Source of the DNA: Shewanella electrica
Lineage (GTDB): Bacteria > Pseudomonadota > Gammaproteobacteria > Enterobacterales > Shewanellaceae
Assembly (NCBI RefSeq): GCF_022321485.1
Contig: NZ_JAKOGG010000009.1
Coordinates: 1-64,000 of the forward strand
Direction of reading: 5' to 3'
Length of the DNA stretch: 64,000 nucleotides
Part shown: one piece after another, positions 47,016-58,516 of the stretch
Layout: every line of letters starts with the position of its first letter
Position numbering within the stretch: position 1 is the first letter of the stretch
Notes under the pieces: generated by a model
Seen by the model: the letters and a program-made list of their open reading frames with translations, nothing else
What the model was told of the DNA's origin: nothing
The model's database searches: none
Made by a program: the position numbers and the translations under genes

Positions 47016-48368
47016 ATGTCACATCTCCTCAACGCTGAGCTTTCTATGGCAAAGCGCTTGTTCAATATGACTTGGCCAATGGTGTTTGGCGTACTATCGC
47101 TGATGAGTTTTCAGTTGGTTGACAGTGCTTTTATCGGCCAACTAGGTGTGTTGCCGCTGGCGGTACAAGGGTTCACCATGCCGATGCAGATGGTGATCAT
47201 CGGTTTGCAAGTGGGCTTAGGCATTGCCACTACGTCGGTAATTTCTAAAGCGATTGGCGCAGGCAAAGAGCGTTACGCCAAACAGCTGGGCGGCTTAGTT
47301 ATCACCATCGGCAGCCTTGGGGTGATTGCGATTTGTGTGGTGATTTATCTGCTGCGTTACCCGATTTTAGCCTTGCTCAGTGCGCCAGAAACTACCCATG
47401 CGCTGATCGATAGTTATTGGATTTACTGGTTGGTGAGTTCGTGGATTGGCGCGGTGCTGTATTTCCTGTTCAGCATCTGTCGCGCTAACGGTAACACCAT
47501 GTTGCCCGGGGTGATGATGATGCTCACCAGCCTGTTTAACTTGGCGCTCGATCCGCTATTTATTTTCACGCTCGATATGGGCATCAACGGTGCTGCCATT
47601 GCCACCTGTATCGCCTTCGGTCTTGGTGTGCTGCTGGTGATCCCTAAAGTTTATCGCCAACATTGGATGCACTTTGATTGGTCAGATATCAACGTTGGCC
47701 GCAGTTTGGCCGATATCGGTCATATTATGGGGCCAGCGATGTTAAGTCAGCTGATCCCGCCGCTGTCCTCCATGTTCGCCACCAAATTGCTGGCAACCTT
47801 TGGCACTGCTGCCGTTGCCGCATGGGCGCTGGGTTCCCGTTTTGAATTTTTCTCTATTGTGGTGGTGTTGGCACTAACCATGTCGGTGCCGCCGATGGTG
47901 GGGCGCATGCTGGGCGCCGCTGATACCCAAGGTATTCGCCAACTGGTGAGTATTGCCGTGAAATTTATCTTTGTGTTGCAACTGGTGATTGCTGCGATTG
48001 CCTATGCGCTGGCGGGGCCATTGGCGCGGTTGATGACTAGCGATCAGCAGGTGGACCATATTCTCTATCAACATCTCACCATTGTGCCGGTGAGTTTGGG
48101 GTTGCTGGGTATCTGCATGTTGATGGTGTCGGTATCCAACGCCTTGGGTAAATCTTATCGCGCGCTGCTGATTTCGGCGCTGCGGCTGTTTGTGTTTTTC
48201 CTGCCGTGCTTGTGGTTGGGCGCCAAACTCAACGGCCTAACCGGTTTGTTTATCGGTGCACTGTGCGGCAACGTACTCGCGGGCGTGGTGGCTTATCTAT
48301 CATATTGCCGCACGATGGAACGTATTGAGCAGCAATTAGCGCAATCTCAGGGGAGCGCTAGCGCTTGA
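47016..48368 (+). CDS. MATE-family efflux transporter (NorM-like)
   Basis: About 450 residues and twelve helices. The first repeat begins LFNMTWPMVFGVLSLMSFQLVDSAFIGQLG and the second near RSLADIGHIMGPAMLSQLIPPLSSMFATKLLATFG. MATE proteins export cationic drugs or metabolites by Na+ or H+ antiport. It differs clearly from the MATE gene at 21.7-23.0 kb. ATG 47016 is chosen; ATG 47046 with GAG upstream is an alternative that still keeps all helices. Confidence 0.88.
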   Translation: MSHLLNAELSMAKRLFNMTWPMVFGVLSLMSFQLVDSAFIGQLGVLPLAVQGFTMPMQMVIIGLQVGLGIATTSVISKAIGAGKERYAKQLGGLVITIGSLGVIAICVVIYLLRYPILALLSAPETTHALIDSYWIYWLVSSWIGAVLYFLFSICRANGNTMLPGVMMMLTSLFNLALDPLFIFTLDMGINGAAIATCIAFGLGVLLVIPKVYRQHWMHFDWSDINVGRSLADIGHIMGPAMLSQLIPPLSSMFATKLLATFGTAAVAAWALGSRFEFFSIVVVLALTMSVPPMVGRMLGAADTQGIRQLVSIAVKFIFVLQLVIAAIAYALAGPLARLMTSDQQVDHILYQHLTIVPVSLGLLGICMLMVSVSNALGKSYRALLISALRLFVFFLPCLWLGAKLNGLTGLFIGALCGNVLAGVVAYLSYCRTMERIEQQLAQSQGSASA

Positions 48369-48425
48369 AGATGAGTGAACACTGATTGTGTGGGCGGTGT
48401 AACGGCGAGATGCGTTGCAGGTGCT

Positions 48426-48458
48426 CGATGAGTACTGACTTAAGTGCGGTACTCATCG
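48426..48458. terminator. Inverted repeat between convergent genes, possible terminator
   Basis: A perfect 10-bp stem CGATGAGTAC/GTACTCATCG with 13-base loop lies between the MATE gene and the next minus-strand gene. The T-tract is poor, so termination is uncertain. Confidence 0.5.
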
Positions 48459-48471
48459 GCACTCGCTTTCA

Positions 48472-48873
48472 TCAGATATCAAACTCTTTCTGAATCGACT
48501 GGCTTAAATAAACCACCCACTTGTTATAGTTGCGGTGGATGGTGTGATCTTCCGCGTCGTAATCAAGGTTGTCAGATTTAACGTACTGGATTGAATAGCT
48601 TTTGCTATCAAACGGGATCCTCACCTCGGCTTGGTGGCGGTTGCGTACCAAAATCGACGCTTTAATCACGCCTTCAGACACCAGTTCTGGCTTCCAGCCA
48701 CGATCTTTACAGCCGCGCACAATCGCGTTACGGACCTCTTCAAACGTCAGTACTGTGCCATCAATTTTGGTCGGTACCGCAACATTGTTGAGATCTTCGA
48801 TGGGAGTGGCTGCCATCGCTAAACCAGAAGTCAGCAACAACACACCAGCTATCATCCGCTTAAATAATTTCAT
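48472..48873 (-). CDS. Small exported protein of unknown function
   Basis: 133 residues with a signal peptide (MKLFKRMIAGVLLLTSGLAMA). The mature part has VRNAIVRGCKDRGWKPELVSEGVIKASILVR followed by AEVRIPFDSKSYSIQYV and HRNYNKWVVYLSQSI. I recognise this pattern as a conserved but unnamed periplasmic protein of proteobacteria and cannot give a function. One cysteine. ATG 48873 has AGGA 6 bases ahead. Confidence 0.75.
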   Translation of the reverse strand: MKLFKRMIAGVLLLTSGLAMAATPIEDLNNVAVPTKIDGTVLTFEEVRNAIVRGCKDRGWKPELVSEGVIKASILVRNRHQAEVRIPFDSKSYSIQYVKSDNLDYDAEDHTIHRNYNKWVVYLSQSIQKEFDI

Positions 48874-49145
48874 CGTCATTCCTTGGCGAAAATAAAATGG
48901 GTGAACACTTTGGTGAATTTCCTCAATAAGGTCAATATCGTTGCATGTGGCTAACTTAGCGCGTGCTGACGCAGCGACCTGTTAACGCGACCTCATCATC
49001 AGTCACGCATTATACTTGCTCAGGGGAGCGTGCTCTGTGGTGACTGTCATCAAGGTGAACGAATTCCTTTCGTATCCTTTATTTAATCTGCCAATTTTGG
49101 CTTATGCGGTCTGGGTAAGGTCTAATAAAGTTAGCGTACCGTATA
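48874..49145. other. Intergenic stretch without a recognised gene
   Basis: About 270 bases between the exported protein and the MITE-like element. It is moderately AT-rich with no convincing ORF, terminator or operator. Confidence 0.5.
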
Positions 49146-49414
49146 CTAGGGGCTGTTTATCTTTGCAGGTTGTTTTTGCAGCAGACAGAGCGTGATTTAG
49201 GCAAGGCAGGTGATGTGCCGTGTAGTTATTCTCCACCAACAGCACCTAACGCTGAATAAATTGCGCTCTGTCGCTGCCAGAAGGGTTCATTTAAACGCAT
49301 CCTGAACTTTGTTGCCCCCAGCTTGCTTAGTTTACTAAGCGTCGCAGGCTGCGCCTCGTTCATAACGCGTTCAGTTTGAACAAAAATTAAACGACAAAGA
49401 TCAACAGCCCCTAG
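49146..49414. mobile_element. MITE-like element with 20-bp inverted terminal repeats
   Basis: The left end CTAGGGGCTGTTTATCTTTG (49146-49165) is the inverse of the right end 49395-49414 at 19 of 20 positions; CTAG at the outer edges may be a target duplication or part of the repeat, and TA is the other possibility. The 269 bases have no transposase. Inside are the 64-bp core shared with 13839-13902, an inverted GACAGAGCG/CGCTCTGTC pair bracketing that core, and a GCTTAGT/ACTAAGC hairpin. Non-autonomous, presumably mobilised by a transposase recognising GGGGCTGTT ends. Confidence 0.75.
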
Positions 49415-49585
49415 GGGCGTTGTAGTTCACAGTGTTCGCTAACAGCGGCTCCTTTTGGTAACGCATAGGAGCAAGCTGTCGCTGTGCTACTTGTATTAGG
49501 AAAGTGCAAACGAGTCGTTGCAACATTCTAAATGTGTGAGTAATAGCCGTGCCAACGCCATGCTGGTGTATGTCGAGTTGGCTAA

Positions 49586-51850
<2,265 letters not shown>

Positions 51851-51860
51851 TCGCCCAGCG

Positions 51861-51897
51861 AAGCCACTTCGATTGTCAAAGTCGAAGTGGCTTTTTA
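51861..51897 (+). terminator. Rho-independent terminator after katG
   Basis: Perfect 12-bp stem AAGCCACTTCGA/TCGAAGTGGCTT, 9-base loop, then a short T-tract. Confidence 0.93.
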
Positions 51898-51938
51898 GTT
51901 TGAAGCGCAGTAATGGCTGTGTTGTTAGCCCTACCGTA

Positions 51939-52337
51939 TCAACGCGCTAAAGAATATGGATTGAGGAATTGTCTGCGCCACCATAAGTTTTTATCAACTT
52001 GACTCACGTTTGCTTCATCACAAACTCGCTGCCAATTTTTCTCTATCACATCTATCTGATGGTCAAATATATCTGTCGCATTCTGAGGCGTAAGTAAAAA
52101 TGTGCTGGCTGCTTTCATGCACACCGCAAGCTGACTAAAGCGATTATCACCATGAATGAGCATCGCTTGGGTCGCTTCACCACCGCTACGTCCCTGAGGA
52201 CAGATATCATATGCGGGAGTCAGCGATAATTGATGCCCATCCCAGAATGCCGCATGATTTCTTGCGTGTTCGTAACACATTAATGATTTATATGTGCCGT
52301 ATACGATACATTTGATGGAGCGCAACAACTTTGACAT
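51939..52337 (-). pseudogene. HipA-like kinase remnant (C-terminal fragment)
   Basis: 132 codons resembling the C-terminal third of HipA-family serine/threonine kinases, the toxins of type II hipBA modules: EHARNHAAFWDGHQLSLTPAYDICPQGRSGGEATQAMLIHGDNRFSQL, ending RQFLNPYSLAR. The N-terminal domain and ATP-binding region are gone, the catalytic segment that is normally DDHARNH reads YEHARNH, and the first 20 residues do not look like HipA. No hipB lies nearby. It is a decayed toxin gene wedged between katG and the LysR gene. Activity is not expected. Confidence 0.8.
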
Positions 52338-52357
52338 GCGCCAACGCAGTTAAAGCG

Positions 52358-53263
52358 CTAGCTACAACGGCCTTCTTTACAACGCATCTCTTCCAAAAAC
52401 AGTGAAAATGCTTGTGAGCGGTGATGGCGACTTGGGTAATACAGGTAAAACCCGGGGAAGGGCGCGCACCAATCTTCCAGCACTCGTACTAGGCTGCCGT
52501 TCTCAAGCTCTGCTTGCACCGCTTCTTCCATGGTGTAAAACAGCCCCATGCTATCAACCGCTGCGCGGACCCCAGCTGTTGACGTATTGAGAATTAAGCT
52601 GTTGTTGGGACGAATGCTGATCTTCTCGCCGTCGCGTTCAAACTCCCATGGCAACAGGCCGCCGACGGTGGGCAAACGCCAGTTAATGCAGCGATGCTGC
52701 ATCAGTTCTTTCGGGTGGCGTGGTATGCCATGTTGGGCAAAATAGCTGGGGGAACCGACCACGGCGATGCGTAGCTCAGGGCTGATCGGCATGGCAATCA
52801 TATCTTTGGCGAGCATTTCGCCCAGCCGTACGCCAGCATCGTAACGTTCACCGACAATATCCACCAAACGGTTGTCGGCATTCAGCTCCAAGGTCACATC
52901 TGGGTATTTTTCAACAAAGCGTTTTACGCCCGGCCACATCACATGCTCGATAGCAAATTCTGGGGTGGTGATACGGATCAGCCCGCGTGGGCAATCGCGC
53001 AGTTCGTTGATGTCTTGCAGCTCTTGGGTCACGTCTTCAAACAGTGGCGCCAGTTTGACAAACAAGCGCTCTCCCGCGTGGGTGGTTGCCACGCTGCGGG
53101 TGGTGCGCGACAGCAGCCGAATGCCCATACGTTGCTCTAGATTACGCACGGTTTGGCTGAGTGCTGATTGCGACACGTTCAGCTTGGCGGCGGCTTTGGT
53201 AAAACTGCCTTCCTGCGCTACGCACACGAATGCGTACAGATCGTTGAAGTTTTCTTGGCTCAT
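52358..53263 (-). CDS. LysR-family transcriptional regulator
   Basis: 301 residues: winged helix-turn-helix (about 4-62, LYAFVCVAQEGSFTKAAAKLNVSQSALSQTVRNLEQRMGIRLLSRTTR) and a periplasmic-binding-like effector domain. The DNA-binding half belongs to the large CrgA/AaeR-like branch. It is divergent from an oxidoreductase gene and a MexEF-type pump, so local control of those genes is likely; the inducer is unknown. The 130-base divergent region contains no operator I can name beyond T-N11-A patterns. Confidence 0.9.
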   Translation of the reverse strand: MSQENFNDLYAFVCVAQEGSFTKAAAKLNVSQSALSQTVRNLEQRMGIRLLSRTTRSVATTHAGERLFVKLAPLFEDVTQELQDINELRDCPRGLIRITTPEFAIEHVMWPGVKRFVEKYPDVTLELNADNRLVDIVGERYDAGVRLGEMLAKDMIAMPISPELRIAVVGSPSYFAQHGIPRHPKELMQHRCINWRLPTVGGLLPWEFERDGEKISIRPNNSLILNTSTAGVRAAVDSMGLFYTMEEAVQAELENGSLVRVLEDWCAPFPGFYLYYPSRHHRSQAFSLFLEEMRCKEGRCS

Positions 53264-53396
53264 GATTAATTAGCAATGCTTATAGGTTCAAGAAGATTAT
53301 CCCATCTAATCAAAAAATCAGAAGTGAGTAAACTGTGTTCATCGATTAATCCCCTCAAGTTTGTTCTATAGGGTCGAACCTGCGAGACAGCAAATT

Positions 53397-53987
53397 ATGC
53401 GCAACATTTTAATTCTTGGTGCCGCAGGACAGATTGCCCGCCAAGCGATTCATCTCTTTTTAGAAGAGATTGGCGTCAAGCTCACGTTAGTGCTGCGCAA
53501 CGCCAAACGGTACAGTTTTTTTGCCAACAATCCGCGCATCAAACTGGTTGAGGCGGATGTGCGCGACATTGGGGTATTGCAGCAGTTGATGCACAACCAA
53601 GAGGTGGTGTATGCCAATTTGTCCGGTGATATGGCGGGCCATGCCCACAATGTGGTGGCGGCAATGCAAGCTAATGAGCTGCGGCGACTGATCTTTATCA
53701 CCTCAATGGGCGTGTATGACGAAGTGCCGGGCGACCCGCTGGGCAGCATTTTACAGCCGTATCGCGAGGCCACGCAGATCATCGAAGCCTCCGCGCTGGA
53801 TTACACTATTTTGCGCCCCGCTTGGCTCAATGACCGTGATGACATCAATTATGGCATCACCCAAAAAGGCGAAACCTTTATTCATCCAGAGGCCACGGTG
53901 TCACGCCGCAGTGTCGCCGATTTGGTGGTCAAAGCCGCACTTAACCACAGCCATATTGGCGCTAGCCTCGGCGTACATCGGCGCTAG
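53397..53987 (+). CDS. NAD(P)-binding oxidoreductase (atypical SDR, NmrA/YwnB-like)
   Basis: 196 residues with a Rossmann fold: the glycine motif ILGAAGQIARQAIHLFLEE at the N-terminus, VEADVRDIGVLQQLM, RRLIFITSMGVYDEVPGDP and LDYTILRPAWLNDRDD, the pattern of atypical SDRs acting as flavin/biliverdin-reductase-like enzymes or NADP sensors. The substrate is unknown. ATG 53397 aligns the Rossmann start; upstream codons add nothing conserved. It sits between the LysR gene and the pump; in Pseudomonas the oxidoreductase MexS has an analogous position by mexT-mexEF, though it is a different family. Confidence 0.85.
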   Translation: MRNILILGAAGQIARQAIHLFLEEIGVKLTLVLRNAKRYSFFANNPRIKLVEADVRDIGVLQQLMHNQEVVYANLSGDMAGHAHNVVAAMQANELRRLIFITSMGVYDEVPGDPLGSILQPYREATQIIEASALDYTILRPAWLNDRDDINYGITQKGETFIHPEATVSRRSVADLVVKAALNHSHIGASLGVHRR

Positions 53988-54084
53988 CCGCTGAACTAAC
54001 ACTCACTTACTCACGCATTAATGTCACTGCTGTTCATCAACAGCAGCGGGAATTTTTTGTCTTCATCTCAGGAGAAACAAACAG

Positions 54085-55293
54085 ATGAACGTGACAACTT
54101 TTGTCAAACGCCATCGCTTATTGGCGCTAGCCACCGCAGGGGTACTGGGTTCTGGCATGGTCGCCATGTTGCCCGGTGAGCCCGCGCAGGCAGAAACCCA
54201 AACACTCGCCGTGGCGGTGCCCGTGACGGCGGTGCAAGTACACCAACAACACTTTATGCCGTGGCATGAATACTCCGGCAGCGTTGAAGCGATTGACCAA
54301 GTCAATGTGCGCGCTCGGGTCGCTGGCATGCTGCAAAGTGTGCACTTTGAAGAGGGCGCTTATGTCGAAAAGGGCCAACTGTTGCTGACCATCGACCCTG
54401 CTCCATTCCAAGCTGAGCAGCAAAAAGCGGAAGCGACCGTAGCTGCGGCTGCGGCACAAAGTGCGCAAGCGCATCTTGAGTACCAACGTGCTAAACGCTT
54501 GTGGGAGCAAAAGCTGATTGCTGAAAACGATATGGAGCAACTGCAAAACACCGCCAATGCGGCCAAGGCCAATCTACAAGCGGCCAAAGCAGATTTGGCA
54601 TTGGCACGGTTAAACCTGTCGTATACCCAAGTCACTGCGCCCGTTGCTGGCCGCATTGGCAAACTTGCGTTTACGCCCGGCAATTTGATTGCTGCGGGTA
54701 ATAGCGCAGACCCCATCACCAGCATTGTTTCTATGTCACCGATTTACGTCAATTTTGATGTGGAAAGTGCCATCGCCACTGGCGTGTTAGCGCAACTCGG
54801 CAACGGCCGCGAGCAGTTAGCGCGGCTTGATCAAGTGCCAGTGAAGGCGCAAAGCAATGGCGGTGCGATTACCGAGCAGGGCAAGCTAAAACTGGTTAAC
54901 AACATGGTGGATGCGGGCAGCGGTACGCTCAATATGCGCGCGGTGTTCGACAACACCGACGGTCAGTTACTGCCGGGGCAGTTTGTGCGGGTCAGTCTCG
55001 GCCAAGCACAGCCAAGCGAAGGCGTATTGCTGACTGAAACAGCCATTGGCACCGACCAAGATAAAAAATATGTGCTGGTGGTGGATCAGCAAAACCAAGT
55101 GGAATATCGCAGTGTCACCCTCGGCAGTATCGTGGCGGGCAAACGGGTGATCAGCACTGGCCTCAATGAGGGTGAGCGCGTGATTGTTAGCGGCCTGCAA
55201 CGGGTGCGTCCCGGCAGTAAGGTCACGGTGACGATTGCTGATGATAACGCCACGGCGATGGCCGCCACGACTATGGCAAATAAGGGCGCGTAA
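54085..55293 (+). CDS. RND efflux periplasmic adaptor (MexE-like)
   Basis: 402 residues: a signal peptide with unusual length (about 1-36), the barrel-sandwich domain (VNVRARVAGMLQSVHFEEGAYVEKGQLLLTIDP), the alpha-hairpin rich in Ala/Gln/Lys (about 110-180), YTQVTAPVAGRIGKLAFTPGNLIAAG, beta-barrel and membrane-proximal domains. No lipobox cysteine is visible. It links the inner-membrane pump to an outer-membrane channel, which is not encoded here. Co-transcribed with the pump gene that begins 3 bases after it. Confidence 0.92.
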   Translation: MNVTTFVKRHRLLALATAGVLGSGMVAMLPGEPAQAETQTLAVAVPVTAVQVHQQHFMPWHEYSGSVEAIDQVNVRARVAGMLQSVHFEEGAYVEKGQLLLTIDPAPFQAEQQKAEATVAAAAAQSAQAHLEYQRAKRLWEQKLIAENDMEQLQNTANAAKANLQAAKADLALARLNLSYTQVTAPVAGRIGKLAFTPGNLIAAGNSADPITSIVSMSPIYVNFDVESAIATGVLAQLGNGREQLARLDQVPVKAQSNGGAITEQGKLKLVNNMVDAGSGTLNMRAVFDNTDGQLLPGQFVRVSLGQAQPSEGVLLTETAIGTDQDKKYVLVVDQQNQVEYRSVTLGSIVAGKRVISTGLNEGERVIVSGLQRVRPGSKVTVTIADDNATAMAATTMANKGA

Positions 55294-55296
55294 TTG

Positions 55297-58200
55297 ATGA
55301 ATATCTCCCGCTTTTTTATCGATCGCCCGATTTTTGCGGGTGTGCTGTCGGTAATGATTTTTCTGGCTGGCTTGGTATCGCTACCGCTACTGCCAATCTC
55401 TGAGTATCCCGAGGTGGTGCCGCCGACCATCGTGGTGAAAGCCAGTTACCCTGGGGCGAACCCGAAAGTGATTGCCGAAACCGTGGCGGCGCCGCTGGAA
55501 GAGCAGATTAACGGCGTCGAAGGCATGTTGTACATGAACAGCCAAGCCACCACCGACGGTGCGATGACGCTGAACGTGATTTTTGCCTTGGGCACCGATC
55601 CCGATAAAGCGCAGCAACTGGTACAAAACCGCGTGGCGCAAGCCGAAGCACGCTTGCCGGAACAAGTGCAGCGCTTAGGTGTTTCCACCACCAAAGCCTC
55701 GCCAGATCTGACCATGGTGGTGCACCTGCAATCACCGAACGAACGCTACGGCATGGATTACCTGCGTAACTACGCGCTGTTGCATCTGCGTGACAATTTG
55801 GCCCGCATCAAAGGCGTGGGCGATGTGGCGATTTTTGGTGGCGGCGAGTACGCCATGCGGGTGTGGCTCGACCCAGACAAACTGGCGCAGCAACATATCG
55901 CTGCCAGCGATGTGGTGGCCGCGATTAACGCGCAAAATATTCAAGCCGCGGCCGGTACTGTGGGTGCCAGCCCAAGTTTGCAAGGCGTGCAGTTACAGCT
56001 GTCCGTCAACGCCAAGGGGCGTTTGTCGACGCCTGAAGAGTTTGGCGAAATCATCGTGCAAACCTCAAGCAGCGGGGCGGTCACCCGTTTGAAAGACTTA
56101 GCGCGTATCGAGCTGGGCGCGGCGGATTATTCGCTGCGGTCACTGCTGAACAACAAACCTGCGGTGGGGATTGGGATTAACCAAGCGCCGGGTTCCAACG
56201 CGCTGGAGATCTCTGAGCAAGTGCGCGCGGTGATGGCACAAGCCGAAAAACAGATGCCAGAAGGTGTCGGTTATCGCATCGCGTATGATCCAACTCAGTT
56301 TGTGCGAGCGTCGATTAAGTCGGTGATCAGCACCTTGCTGGAAGCGATTCTGCTGGTGGTGTTAGTGGTAGTGTTGTTCCTGCAAACATGGCGCGCGTCG
56401 ATCATTCCCTTGCTGGCGGTGCCTGTTTCGATTGTCGGTACTTTTGCGGTACTCAATCTGATGGGCTTGTCGATCAACGCGTTGAGCTTGTTCGGCCTGG
56501 TGTTAGCCATCGGTATTGTGGTGGATGATGCCATCGTGGTGGTGGAGAACGTCGAGCGCAATATCGAAGCCGGTTTGTCAGCACGTGAAGCCACCTACAA
56601 AGCGATGCGCGAAGTGTCAGGCCCGATTATCGCCATTGCCTTGGTGCTGGTGGCCGTGTTTGTGCCGTTGGCATTTTTCAGCGGTTTGACAGGGCAGTTC
56701 TATCGCCAGTTTGCGGTGACAATTGCTATTTCAACGGTGATCTCGGCGTTTAACTCGTTGACCTTATCGCCAGCGTTAGCGGCAATTTTACTGCGCGGCC
56801 ACGATGCGCCGAAAGACGGCTTAACCCGTTTGATGGACAAACTGTTTGGTCGTTTCTTCAAACTGTTTAACCGCGTATTCCACCGTGGTAGCGAGCGTTA
56901 TCAAGGTGGCGTTAACCACGTGTTGTCGCACAAAGGTTTGATGTTGGTCTTGTTTGTTGGGTTAGGTGCCGTCACTGGTGGCTTGCTGAAAACCGTGCCG
57001 ACTGGCTATGTGCCCGCGCAGGACAAACAATATCTGGTGGGGTTTGCTCAGTTGCCCGATGGCGCCACGTTAGACCGTACCGAAGCGGTGATCCGTCGCA
57101 TGGGTGAACTGGCGGCCAAGAATCCGAACGTGCAAGATACCTTGGCGTTTCCCGGCTTGTCGATCAGTGGTTTCACCAACAGCCCGAACTCCGGCATTGT
57201 GTTTGTGGTGCTCAAACCGTTTGATCAGCGCCAACATGCCGACCAGTCCGGTGCAGCGGTGGCGGCGCAGTTGAACCAAGCCTTTGGCGGTATTCAGGAG
57301 GCGTTTATCGCCATGTTTCCACCGCCACCCGTGCAAGGCTTAGGCACTACCGGCGGCTTTAAATTGCAGTTGGAAGACCGCGCCTCACTTGGCTTTGATG
57401 CCATGGATAAAGCGGTTAATGACTTTGTTGCCAAAGCGGCGCAAGCGCCTGAACTACAAGGCGTATACAGCAACTGGAAGCTCAACGTACCGCAGCTGTT
57501 TGCCGACATCGACCGTACCAAAGCGCAGCAGTTGGGTGTACCACTGACCGATATTTTTAACACCTTGTCGATCTATCTTGGCTCCGTTTATGTTAACGAT
57601 TTCAATGCGTTTGGCCGAACTTATACCGTGCGAGTGCAAGCCGATGCGCAGTATCGCGCCCATGCGGAAGATATTGGCAAACTGAAAGTGCGCAATATCA
57701 ACGGCGACATGGTGCCACTGGCGTCCGTCATGAAGGTGGATAACAGCTATGGCCCTGAGCGAGTGATGCGTTACAACGGCTTTTTGACCGCCGACATCAA
57801 CGGCACACCGGCGCCGGGCTACTCCTCCGGCCAAGCCCAAGCCGCGATTGAACGTGTCGCCGCCGAAACTTTGCCGCCGGGTATGGAGTTCGAATGGACA
57901 GAACTGACCTATCAGCAGATTTTGGCGGGTAACTCAGCGGTATGGTTGTTCCCGTTGACCATTCTGTTGGTGTTCCTAGTGCTGGCCGCGCAGTACGAAA
58001 GTTTGACCTTGCCATTGGCGATTGTATTGATTGTGCCGATGAGTGTGCTGGCGGCGATGGTGGGCATCTGGCTCACTGACGGTGACAACAACATCTTTAC
58101 TCAAATCGGTTTGATGGTGCTGGTGGGGCTGTCGGCCAAGAACGCCATTCTGATTGTCGAGTTTGCCCGCGAATTAGAGTTCAGTGGCAAGACGCCTGTT

Positions 58201-58464
58201 CAAGCCGCCATTGAAGCTTGTAAGTTGCGGTTACGGCCGATTTTGATGACCTCGATTGCCTTCATCATGGGGGTAGTACCGCTGGTGTTGTCATCGGGTG
58301 CCGGTGCTGAAATGCGTCAAGCCATGGGCATCGCGGTATTTAGCGGCATGATTGGTGTGACCTGCTTTGGCTTGTTCCTCACCCCGGTGTTCTACGTGGT
58401 ACTGCGCAAGCTGAGCGGCAATAAACCGCTGCATTTTCACGGTGAAAAACCGCCACTCGCTTAA
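55297..58464 (+). CDS. RND multidrug efflux pump (MexF/AcrB-type)
   Basis: 1055 residues, HAE1-type. It opens MNISRFFIDRPIFAGVLSVMIFLAG and has the helix-4 proton-relay pair in AIGIVVDDAIVVVENVERN, LIVEFARELEFSGKTPVQAAIEACKLRLRPILMTS and FLTPVFYVVLRK. Strong similarity of the porter-domain signatures places it nearest MexF/OqxB-like pumps for quinolones, chloramphenicol or related compounds; the actual substrates are unknown. ATG 55297 is chosen over the TTG 55294 that directly follows the adaptor stop. A terminator follows. Confidence 0.93.
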   Translation: MNISRFFIDRPIFAGVLSVMIFLAGLVSLPLLPISEYPEVVPPTIVVKASYPGANPKVIAETVAAPLEEQINGVEGMLYMNSQATTDGAMTLNVIFALGTDPDKAQQLVQNRVAQAEARLPEQVQRLGVSTTKASPDLTMVVHLQSPNERYGMDYLRNYALLHLRDNLARIKGVGDVAIFGGGEYAMRVWLDPDKLAQQHIAASDVVAAINAQNIQAAAGTVGASPSLQGVQLQLSVNAKGRLSTPEEFGEIIVQTSSSGAVTRLKDLARIELGAADYSLRSLLNNKPAVGIGINQAPGSNALEISEQVRAVMAQAEKQMPEGVGYRIAYDPTQFVRASIKSVISTLLEAILLVVLVVVLFLQTWRASIIPLLAVPVSIVGTFAVLNLMGLSINALSLFGLVLAIGIVVDDAIVVVENVERNIEAGLSAREATYKAMREVSGPIIAIALVLVAVFVPLAFFSGLTGQFYRQFAVTIAISTVISAFNSLTLSPALAAILLRGHDAPKDGLTRLMDKLFGRFFKLFNRVFHRGSERYQGGVNHVLSHKGLMLVLFVGLGAVTGGLLKTVPTGYVPAQDKQYLVGFAQLPDGATLDRTEAVIRRMGELAAKNPNVQDTLAFPGLSISGFTNSPNSGIVFVVLKPFDQRQHADQSGAAVAAQLNQAFGGIQEAFIAMFPPPPVQGLGTTGGFKLQLEDRASLGFDAMDKAVNDFVAKAAQAPELQGVYSNWKLNVPQLFADIDRTKAQQLGVPLTDIFNTLSIYLGSVYVNDFNAFGRTYTVRVQADAQYRAHAEDIGKLKVRNINGDMVPLASVMKVDNSYGPERVMRYNGFLTADINGTPAPGYSSGQAQAAIERVAAETLPPGMEFEWTELTYQQILAGNSAVWLFPLTILLVFLVLAAQYESLTLPLAIVLIVPMSVLAAMVGIWLTDGDNNIFTQIGLMVLVGLSAKNAILIVEFARELEFSGKTPVQAAIEACKLRLRPILMTSIAFIMGVVPLVLSSGAGAEMRQAMGIAVFSGMIGVTCFGLFLTPVFYVVLRKLSGNKPLHFHGEKPPLA

Positions 58465-58478
58465 TCACATGGTGTCAC

Positions 58479-58516
58479 GCTACAGCCCACAGTAATGCGG
58501 GCTGTAGCTTCACTTT
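58479..58516 (+). terminator. Rho-independent terminator after the RND pump gene
   Basis: 10-bp stem GCTACAGCCC/GGGCTGTAGC with 10-base loop, followed by TTCACTTTT. Confidence 0.8.
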
